In this document: positions 47,101 through 58,000 of the stretch, one piece after another
Position numbering within the stretch: position 1 is the first letter of the stretch
Layout of the letters: every line of letters starts with the position of its first letter
Origin: Prorocentrum cordatum
Lineage: Eukaryota; Sar; Dinophyceae; Prorocentrales; Prorocentraceae
Direction: 5' to 3'
Assembly: GCA_963575745.1 (NCBI GenBank)
Contig: CAUYUJ010008524.1
Location: 249,670 to 313,669, forward strand
Length of the DNA stretch: 64,000 nt
The notes under the pieces: generated by a model
Database searches by the model: none
What the model was told of the DNA's origin: nothing
The model's input: only the letters and a program-made list of their open reading frames with translations
Program-made: the position numbers and the translations under genes

Positions 47101-50100
47101 CCACCGAGGACCAGCGGCCCAGGAGTCCGACTGGGGGGAGTTTCGGAGGCCTCGAGTGGCAAGACGGGGACAACACGAATGATGATCACGAGGTCGCACT
47201 GCCTCGACAGGTGCGAACGGCTCTCGAGTCTCGCGCGAGTGCCGAGAGTGCTCAGGAGGACCCCGGGCCCGGCACCTACCTCTCGGGCAGCCGAGGAGTT
47301 AGTTTCATGGAGGTGTTTTCTCCACCTCGCATCGCTCCTCGCGTGGAGCAGAAGGGGGGTCGTCTGGGGGCCAAGTCGAGCTGGGACCTGAAAACCGGTT
47401 GGGATTCGCGCAGGACGAGTGACAGACGAGAGCTCTGGGTTGCCATCGGAGAAGACAGGCCAGAGATGATTTGGCTCTGTCCGTCCTGCCGTACCTTTTC
47501 GGCGATAAGTAGGATCAGTGAGGCAGTGCGAGACCCCATCAAGTGGCATCAGGCTGTGGTCGAAGGAGTAAACGACCTCATTTTGTGTATGAAGATCGCA
47601 GCCTATCAGGCCGAGAGGGGTCGCTATTTCGCCTTCGAGCATCCGTTGTTTGCCAGCTCTTGGGCAGCCAAGGTGGTACGGTTTGTGGCTCAGCTCCCAG
47701 GTGTTCGACGGATCCGGATCGATATGTGCACCTTCGGTCTCAGAGTCACTAAGGAGGGCCTCAACAAGAAGCCCACGGGGCTCCTCACCAATCATCTGAG
47801 GCTGTCGGAGATCATGGATGGCCGGCTGTGTGCCGGCGATCACCCCCATGTCATTCTCGAGGGCAAGAGCCGCACTTCCAAGGCTCAGGAGTACCCCCCA
47901 GCGTTTGCCGAGGCGGTAGCTCGTGCGGTGACGGAGCAGTGGAGTGGTGCCAGCGTGTCCCGAGCGCCCACATGGGCAGAGCTCGACGAGAGCCACTTTC
48001 CCGAGGGCGGAGAGGAAGGCGGGCGGGAGCCAGAGGACCTAGAGGGTCCCGAGGGAGCCAGCGGAAGCGAAGACGACGAGCCAGAGACTCGTCCCTCGGG
48101 TCCCCGAGCCAAGGATCCCTCGCCAGAACCCACCGAGGAGGAGAAGCGTCTTCTCTTCCGCCTTCATGTCAACATGGGCCATCCCTGTAACCGCAAGTTT
48201 ATCAGGGTCCTCCGGGCCGGTGGCGTGAAGATACACCTGCTTCGCTGGATTAGGGATTCCTTCAGATGCTCCGAGTGCGCAGAGCGGGCCCGCACGAGTG
48301 TCCACCGAAGGGTTGCGCTCCCACGCACGTTTAGGTTTAACCACATTGTGGGGGTTGACTTGTTCTACCTTACCTTTCAGGAGCGGACGTTGGCCTTTCT
48401 CAACCTAGTCGACCACGGCTCCAACTTGCAGGTGTGCGTGCGTGTGGAGGAACCTACCGCTGTTCAGGTCTGGCGAGCGTTTGTCAAGGCCTGGGTCCGT
48501 CCTTTCGGGGCCCCCCACTTCCTGCTTTCCGACGGGGGTTCCGAATTCGAGGGTCGCTTCGCTCGAGGACTCGAACAGTGGGGGGTCCTCCACCATGTCT
48601 GCGACGCCAACTCGCCCTGGCAGAATGGCCGTGTGGAGCGGCATGGAGGCTGGGTTAAGGATAGGATCAAAGGCGAGATCGAAGGTGGGTCGGGTCTCCC
48701 AGGGAGTGTGGACGAGCTCGAAGAACTGGTGTACGAGCTATGCGCTCACAAGAACCGCTTCTGGCACCGAGGAGGCTTTTCTCCGATGCAGCTCGTGTTC
48801 GGTGAGAACCCCCGCATGCCCCACGAGTTGTTATCGGACGATCACATGGGCCTCCCTGGTTGGCAGGACGCCATTCGACCCGCTTCGGAGCTTGATTCGG
48901 CCGGCTCCGAGTTCGCCAGGTCTCAGCGGGTCAGAGAGCTCGCTCGCAAGCTAGCTCTGGAAGCGACTGCTCGAGACAAGGTCGCCAAGGCGAGTAAGGC
49001 CCGTGGTCCCGGCCAGGCCCAGGTGTCGTTCACTCCAGGCCAGTGGGTTTTCGTGTGGCGCCGCATGACGCGGGCGGGGCCCCGGGCGGACACCTTGGGA
49101 CGTCGACGGGACGCCTGGACCGGTCCCGGGGTGGTGGTCCTGGCCGAGCGAGGCACCGTGTGGGTGGCGGTACGCGCCCGCCTTTGGAAGTGCTCGCCAG
49201 AACAAGTCAGGCTCGCCAGTGCGGAAGAAGAGTACGGTCTCCAGGTCGCCCAGGACCCGCGCTGGAAGGAGCTCCTGACCCAGGCCCAGGCCAGGCGCGC
49301 TACCGCTGTTGACGTACAGAGAGAGGGCCCGCCCCCTGACGACGCCTGGGACGAACCTCTGAATCCCGGGACGGACTCGGCGCCTAGCGTGCCCACTGGT
49401 CCGGAGCCTCCGCCACGGCCGGATCCGTCCGTCGAGATTCCTGCGGGGCGGCCCCTGGGTCCTCCTGGACCTCCGATGGTCCGCCGAGGTTTCGACCCAA
49501 TCGGACCAGGGCCTCCGAGGACCCCTACGTCGAGGCCTTCGTCAGCAGGAGGGTCCGCCGCGGCAAGGGCCGGGTCCGAGATCACTCGACTCCCGTCCGT
49601 CATCGAAGAGAGCCACGACGGAGACGAGGAGCCTCTCACTCGCCAGGATACGCCAGAGGCAGAGGAGTCTCCCGAGTCGGCTGTGGCCGCCGCCTCTCCT
49701 TCCGCTCCTCCGTCGGCCTCTCCTCTTCCCTCTCCTTCCCCCGTCCCGTCTCCGGTTTCCCCCTCTTTCTCTCCTGCCTCTCCCGCTGCCGCCGCCATTG
49801 ACGCCGCCGTGGGAGGAGGAAGGAGAACGCCCAGAGGTCGGCTGCAACAGCCGAGCGATGTTCCCGCCTGCATCCGGCAGAGGCAGGCGGAGACGCGGGC
49901 CGCCAGCTGTCCCCCGGGAGTTAGCGACTCGAAGCGAGCTAGGATCGAACCCCCTCCGGGTCTCGAGCCGACCGAGGCGGTGCCAACCGCGACCCACTCA
50001 GACGCCAGCACCTCCGAAGGGGGACCAGGCCAGGTAGGTCGGAGGGTGCAGGAGATCGAATCGCGACTCAGAGGAGACGGGTTGTGTTCCTTTTTGGTGG

Positions 50101-53100
50101 GAGCCGAGGATGCGCGGGTGTTCTTGGTTGAGGAGGCTTCTCAGGATCACAAAGAGGTCCTGGCGGCCAGCCGGGGGGGAGAGGTCACTCTGAGCAGGCT
50201 CACTCCAGCTGAGCGGGGGAAGTTCGAGATTTCAGATGACAACGAGTGGCAGAGCATGGCCAGTTCTGGTGCGGTCGAGGTCATTCCGCCCCGAGAGGCG
50301 AAAGTGATCAGAGAGCAGTGCCCCGACCGTATCATCACGAGTCGGATGGTACGGCGGTGGAAACCCGTGGAGGGCACCTTTTCTGAACCAACCGCCAAGT
50401 CCCGGTGGTGTGTGCACGGGCACAAAGACCCAGACACCGGGTCGTTGTTTGTCTACTCTCCCACTCCCCAGACCTCCTCCATTCTCATGTTCATCCAAGT
50501 GTTGATGAATCTCGGACACTTCGGCGATATCGCCGACGTGAAGAATGCCTTTTGCCAATCAGATCCCATGAGCCGTGCTCAGGGAGAAATATACGTGGAA
50601 CCATGCGAGGGCATCAAGGTTGAACGGGGGTCCCTGATTCGGCTTTTGGTGAATGTCTACGGACTTGACGACGCACCACTTGCGTGGCGCAAAACAATCG
50701 TCGGATATCTCAGGACGAAAGGTTTCACTCGCAGCCTCCTGGAACCGTGCTGGTGGATGAGATACGCCCCCGACGGCACCCTCCTCAATATGGTGCTGCT
50801 AGAGGTGGACGATTTCTTCATCTCCAGCAACTCCCAGGAGTCCCGGGCCTGGATCAGAGACACGCTCACCTCCAGGTTTCGCTTCGGCAAGTATCGGGAC
50901 TGTCACGCCGGGGCCGTCGAGTACGCCGGTAGGAGCGTCACCATCGGGCCTCAGAAGACGACAGTGGACCAGGAAAAGTACATCCTGGAGGAAGTGCGAG
51001 CGATCAGTCTTGAGCGTGGGCGTCTTGGACAGAAGGACTCCCCCCTCACTCAGCCAGAGTTCAAGGCCCTTCGGTCCCTCATTTACAAGCTGAACTGGGT
51101 CGGGCGGGAATCCAGACCGGAGGCCGCAGGAACGGCCAGCATTTTGGCGAGTCGCCTGAAAGCGGCCACTACCCGGGACGTGGCCGTCGCCAACAAAATG
51201 GTGAGGTACCTTCGGTCCACGGCCTCGAGGGGCTTGACGATCTGGCGTCTCGATCCCGAGAAAATGGCGTTTGTGTCTTTTTCCGATGCGGGGGGAGTCG
51301 GGGCCCATGAGGGCCTCCTGGACGATCAAGGTCTGCCCGCCGATCCCACGCAAGGGGCCTGGATGGTTTTGGCGACAGACAGAAGCGTGATTGATAACTG
51401 CGCTGTGAGAGCGTCCACCCTGGGTTGGAGGAGCTCTAAGCTCCGCCGTAAGGTTACATCCACCCTCGCAGGCGAGACCCAGGCACTGGCACAGGCCGTG
51501 TCTGAGGTCGAATTTCTTCAAGTACTTTATCGCGATGTAGTTTTTGGAGATGTCGACGTCTCGGACATGTCTCGATGCTCCGGGCCTTTTACTACGGTCC
51601 TGCGTCGGGACTGTCGACTTGGAGGAAGGGAGGACCAGGTCCACGTGGTGGACGCGAAGAGTATATATGACACCATGTTAAAAGAGGGAAATGCCAGCGC
51701 ACGTGACAGGAGGACCGCTTTGGATTTGGCAGCCGTGTGTCAAGCTCTGGAAGGAGCTAGGGGCCACATCAGGTGGGTTCCTCACGCCCGTATGCCAGTA
51801 GACAGTCTGACTAAAGACGACATTAGCAAGGGAAATGCCGCCCTAGGCAGTCTGCTCGCCACCGGCCGTTTGGTCCTCGTGGACGAGGACGGAGAGATGT
51901 CTCGTCGCAAGCACGACCCCGGCAGCAAGGATCGATCCCACGCAGCGTCCAAGAGAACGCTGACCCAGGACTCTCGACTCATCTCGTGGGAGGACTTCCA
52001 GTCGAGCTACGCAGTGTCGGAGTCCGGGGATCCAGGATCCTCCTCCTCTCTCTCCCTCTCTCCTTCTCCCTGAGCACTGACTTATTTGTATAGCTACTGT
52101 TTTGCCTATAGGGGATGCTAAACCTAGGAGAAAGTTTCACCCATGTGATAGGTGTCCTTTGATAGGTTTAGCATATTGATCTTTCTTGTATAGCCCAGCA
52201 TTCCAGCTCACGGGGCAGCCAGGATTGTCCGCTATGACACTCAGGGAAGGTTGTACTGTACTTCGTCGTTCTGGCTCAAGGCCAAAAGTACATCTGTTCA
52301 TCCTGCTGCTGCCACAGCGCCCTCGCGCCGCCCCCGTGGAGAAGGACCACCGCTCTGGCCCAGACCGCGACGCGCGAAGCGTGATTGTTTTGCGCAGCTG
52401 GTGACCTAGACGTATCCATATCCACGCCCTCGAGGTCTGGACTCAGGGGCACGATCCCTCCGTCAGATTGGGCCCCAGGGAGGCAAAAACAAACAAGCAT
52501 CTGGGCAGGGTGTGTTCCTCCCTGGGGCGCCCTGGGATAGAGCGTTAGCACACGACCAGTCATGCACAGCACTCTTCGTCTGCTGCCAATCCACTCCGCG
52601 CGCATGATGCCCGCTTGTCGGGCGTTGCTTTGGAAGGGAGGGGGCGCAACAGACGGGGGGGGGAAGGTGCACATTTCGTGCACATTCTTGATGGGGCGGG
52701 CATTACAAGCGGCGGCCCAGCAGGGCCCCATTCCTGCAACCCTCGATTACCCCTTGCCCCGTTTCTCTCGCCCCCGACGCTTGCTGTGCGCAGCCATCCC
52801 GACTGTCCCGGGGAGAGGCAGGCGTGCTGGCTGAAAAGCCACGCTGCGAGGGGCAGAGGGGCAACGTGACAGGAGGAGGGGGGGGGAGCAAGCAGGGCGC
52901 GCTCCAGCCATATCCGACATCCTACCCCTTCCACACAGCCCTTCCCGTTGCGCTGAGTTCTCTCTATGCGCCGACGGGTGTCACGACGGGTGTCTGCAGA
53001 GGGCCCCATCGTGGCATGCGCAATGTGACTGCCTGTCGTAGTGGATGAGCATCTTCATCAGCAGGATAATCTCAGCCACATTCGGTGCCTGCTGCAAGCT

Positions 53101-54166
53101 AATAGCAAACAGCTGGGTCTGCAGCTGGACCTGGTCTGGCCCGTTTCCCTTGAGCGCCTCGAGCCGGATCGAGGCCGTCTCCTGGAGCCGATTCTACTCC
53201 ATGAACACCTCGACGACCATGCTGATTTCGATCAGGGGCCCGATCTCCCCCGTCAGCTTGCCGTACTCGAGCTTGCCGTCAGGCGGGCTCCAGGGCGTTC
53301 GGCTTGCCGTGCTCGAGCTTGCCAGGCGGGCTCTGGCCTCTTGGCCGTCGGCAAGGCCGCACGAGACGCGGGCTGCTGCCACCAGGGGCCGCCGACGCGG
53401 CGAGGGGCGTGGTGGGGTCCTCCCCCTCGCGCGCCCCCCATGGCGGCGCCGCGCTGCCGCCGCCCGCCGTGGGTCCCCGCGGCCCCCACCCCGAGCGGGC
53501 AACGGCTCCAGGCGGGTGCCCGCCTCCCCCCAAGAGGAGGAGTCCCGCCACCACCGGCACGACGCCGCGCATCAGGAGCGTCGCCATGGTCGAGTTCAGG
53601 GGCTGAGCCCCTTCGCACAAAGCATGCAGTTTGCTCAAAGCCAGACGGCTGCAGAAAGGAGGAGAAGAGAGGACAGAAACGAGGAGGCCAGTGGGAAATC
53701 TTGAAACAAAAGAAGAACCGCCCGAGCAATGACATGTTGAGCACCATCAGCACCATCACCATCATTGTCACAAGTGTCAGCAGCATGGTCACGTGGCGAA
53801 TCTAATCCTCACACCAACCATCATCATAGTCATCATCGCCAACATCAGTAACATCACCACCATCATCATCATGGACATCGTCATCGTCAGCATCTTAATG
53901 CTGTTGTCGCCATCCCCGCCACCACAACAATTATCAGCAGCGGCACCATTCCTGCCGTTGGAACGCCCACTGGAACGCCCGTCGTGAGAGCGCGCTCCTC
54001 ACCAACCATCCACATTGACAGTATGCCGTTATGCTTCCTGACGATGCTCGAACCTTTGCCACCATCCCGGGCAAGAAAAAAAACATGGTCCCTCGTACGG
54101 CATGTCCTTTTCACCCGTGTACCTACTCAGGGGCGCCCGCATCTGCCCTTTACAAATGTATGTCCG

Positions 54167-54235
<69 letters not shown>

Positions 54236-54993
54236 GTTCCTGTCCTCCGCCTCCTCCTCCTTATCCTCCTCCTCCTCCTCCTCCTCCTTCTCCTCCTCAT
54301 CATCACCACCACCACCACAACCCACCGTCATCATCATCATCAGCATCATCATCAGCAGCATCCGCAGCATCATCATCAGCATCATCATCAGCATCATCAT
54401 CAGCAGCAGCATCATCCGCATCATCCTCATAACCATCATCTTCATAATCAGCATCAGCATCAGCATCAGCATCAGTAATAGCATGCTTACCATGATCATC
54501 AACGGCAGCATCAGACGCATCAATTGCTAAAGCAATACAGTCATCAACAACAGCATCAACAGCATCAGCAACAGCATCATCACCTACAGCATCGAACTTG
54601 TCAGACATATCCGCAACATCATCAGCAACCTCATCACCATCGTCATCATCATACGATGACGACTACCATCACCATCACCGTCACCACCACTGCCAACATC
54701 ATCAGCCTCAGCAGAATCATAACCTTCATCAGCATCAGCAGAAGTATCAGCAACACAAGCATCATCATCAACAGCATCATCAAAGACAACATCAAACTCG
54801 TGATCATCAGCATACGTAGCATCAGCATCAACAGCACGATCGTCGTCAACACCAGCATCATCATCGTCAGCATCATTATCACCATCAGCATCATCATCAG
54901 CAGCATCATCACCACCATCATCATCAGCAGCAACATCCCCATGGTGATGACACTCATCACCATCACCACCACCACCGCCATCAAAATCAGCAC

Positions 54994-55024
<31 letters not shown>

Positions 55025-58000
55025 GTCATCATCATCATCATCGTCATCATCATCATCAGCATCATCATCATCATCATCAGCATCATCATATTCAGTATCA
55101 TCATCAGCAGCAGCATCGTCATACTCAAAAGCACCATCAAGACCAGTATTGTCGTCGACAACATCGTCATCCTAACCATCATCAGCATCACCGCCATCGT
55201 TACCAGCAGTATAATCACAATCTATTTTCACAATCTGCACTATCAGCAGCAGGCTCATCATCATCATGAACATCAGCACCACCATCATTCACCAATCAGC
55301 ATCACCATCGTCAGCATCAGCATCAGCATCAGCATCATATTGATACTCAGATTGAACTTCCTCTCCATCGTCATCTGCGTCGTCATCATCCTATTCGTCG
55401 TCACCCTCTTCTTCCATGTACGTTAGACCGACTTTGACCACTGGCCCTTGATATACGCATACCCGACATGTTCCTCATCTTCCACGTCCCCCCTCTTCCA
55501 CCCCCCTCCTCCTCCTCCTCCTCCTCAAAATGGCCCTTTTCCTCCTCCTCCTCCTCCTCCTCCTCCTCCTCCTGCTCCTCCTCCTACTGGGACCCACATC
55601 GGGCCTTTCGCCGCCGCCAACCCGCCGCCGTCCCCGTCGACAGCGGCAGGCCCCCACGCTGCTCCTCGAACTTGTCGTTGATAAACACGCGCTTCACGTA
55701 CAGCCGCATAGCCCGGCCGCCCTCCGAGAACATGTCCTGAGGGCGCGCCCTTTGTTTTCAAGAACTGTTGGTTCGAGCGACGCCCTCCAAAGTACGTGAG
55801 GCGGGATACCCAGGGAACACCGGGATCCTTTAGGCCTGGCGGCCGCGATGTGCAGGGTTTGCGAGGTGGGCCAGGAGCGCTCGTCTCTTAAAACAGAATC
55901 GCCCCAACATGTCGGGTGGGGAAACTGTGAAAACACAAGCCGACGGAAGTCCGCGCGGATGTCTTGGACCAGCGCTGGACGGTGGAGGATGGGCGCAGGA
56001 TAATCAGGACGGCCCGGAGAGTCCGAGGACGAAAGGGCAAGCGCGCAGTTATTCTGTACCCATTGCTCGGCTCTTGATTGTAGATCGCAGTGTGCCGCCG
56101 GGTAACGGCGCGCACGAGGGGCTCGGGCGAGGGGGATGACATTCTGAGAAGGCGGTGGGCCTTCCGAGCCCCTCTTTTGAGGAGCCCCCGAGCCCTCCTG
56201 GAAGCGCCACTCCTTGGAATATTGTTTCTCGCACCTCTACTCCGCAGGCGGTAAACCGATTGCTCTGAGAATATGTGCCCAACCTTGTCGCATTCTAGGC
56301 ATAGGCGAGGCTGCGGCCATCGGAGGCCGAGCGCAGAGAGAACTCAGAGGGAGAGGGGAAAAGTCAAAGGAGAAGGCGATGGACAAGAGCCTTAGAAGGC
56401 CTTGTCTGCGCCGCCATTCCCAGCCCAGCGGGAGACCACACACCAACCGTGTAACGGCTGCACACACGGTGACACTTCTGGTCATGCAACCCTCGGAAAT
56501 CTAAAGCGGAAACCTAATGTAGAAAAGGAGACCCCATCCATGCGTCTAGCCATTACATCTGTTCAACTGTATGGCATGGCCTTCAGGTGTGAGGAAACTT
56601 TCAGCGAGAGCCACACTTTGAACAGGAAAGGGGATCCTCAATCCTTGTTATTGAAGCGAGAGCCACATTCTGGCAACTGCTATACATTCGTAAGACGGGT
56701 GTGAGCGGCACGAAGGCGAAAGCCCAAGTTTCAAAACCACCAACCCATCCATCCTTGTAACGACTGCGAGCTTTGAAGACGAGCGTGCGTGTCACCGAGG
56801 CGATAGCCCCATTGTCAATACCACATCCATCCCTCCAACTGCTGCAAAATTCACCTTGTGCTGCCGAGATTAATGCCAAAAGGTAATAAAGTTCAGGGTT
56901 GCAGGGGATTATACATGTTGCCTACCGGAGGCCAGCATGTGGGAGGGGAAAGAGATGATGTTAAGAGGACCGAAAGCCGAGAATCGAGGATCGAGAATCG
57001 AAGTCCGAGGATCGAGGATCGAGGATCGAGATCGCAGAGAGTGAGAGAAGGAGACACAGCCAGACAGAGAGAGAGGAGGAGGAGGAGGAGGAGGAGGAGG
57101 AGGAGGAGGAGGACGGAGGAGGAAGAGGAGGAGGAGGAGGAGAAGAAGGAGGAGGAAGAGGAGGGAGGAGGACGAAGAGGAGGAAGAGGAGGAGAAAGAG
57201 GAGGAGGACAAAATCCAAAGTTCCAAACCTATTGAATCTCATTTGCAAACGAACAATGGAAATCTGGATTTTCATCTGCTCGTGTAGGGAAGATCATGTG
57301 CCTCGGTTTCTATGGATAGTAAACCACAGCGATCGCGCCCCTGACCAAACTCTTGTTGGCCGTAGATAATCAAGTCTAGCGTGTTAAGTGGGGGGGTCCT
57401 TCTTTATCATCGGCACACGGTTATGATGTGAGTTTGCGCGGCGCTCTGGCGGTAGCCCCATCTTGAAAACCACCACCCCTTCAATCTAGCCAACTATTCC
57501 CCGTGTGTCCGGGGCATAAACGGTGAGGAAGTCTCAGGCGAAACGCCCAGCCCCCCCTACCAGACCCCCTGGGGGGAGGAAGGAATGGAGGGATGGACAT
57601 GGAGAGGCACGCCCCGCAAAGCCCCGATCCCTTGTGAGCTCGAACGGCATGGTGCTTGGAATGAACATGAGCGCGCGGAACTCGATCTGGCCCTCCACCT
57701 GGAGGCCGAGCAGAGAGCAGGGAGGGGCGGAAGCAAAATCGGTCAACATCGAATCGGAAACCGGCTCGATTCGGAACTCGCATAGGATCGGGATGCATCG
57801 TCGCGGAGTGAGAAATGAGATCGGCTCAACTGTGCCAGGATGAACAACAGCGCCACACAAACTCGTCGAAAGATCGCAATCGAGTCAGATCGGGCCGGCC
57901 GGAATCGATGTCGGATCGGACCGATCGGATCGAAGTAGGCCCTGACCGTTCGGGAACGCTCTCGGCGAAGCACAGATGTCGGAGCGCATCCCGAGGCAGA

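Larger units (their letters stand above)
42020..52316 (+). mobile_element. Intact Copia-type LTR retrotransposon, 10.3 kb
   Basis: Identical 173-bp LTRs start TG and end CA. They are flanked by GCGC on both sides (42016-42019 and 52317-52320), a short likely target duplication. Just inside the 5' LTR is a primer-binding site. The internal region is one uninterrupted frame with Gag, protease, integrase, reverse transcriptase and RNase H in Copia order (integrase before RT). Identical LTRs and an open frame point to a recent, possibly active copy. It is twice the usual Copia length because of extra modules between protease and integrase. It lies antisense to HSP90. Confidence 0.95.
41719..55664 (-). 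other. HSP90: HSP90 intron between exons 5 and 6 (13.9 kb)
   Basis: GA donor, CGCGAG acceptor. It carries the intact Copia element (42020-52316) on the opposite strand, an unassigned coding-like piece (53045-53590) and a large (CT)n, (CTC)n and (CAT)n region (54165-55590). Confidence 0.85.

Noticed and set aside
54524-55426. 300-codon Ile/Ser-rich ORF
   Set aside because: Microsatellite translation of degenerate ATC triplets.
55651-55664. GT donor at 55657-55656 for HSP90 exon 5
   Set aside because: It would add seven bases and break the frame into exon 6. The GA donor at 55664-55663 gives a perfect family match.
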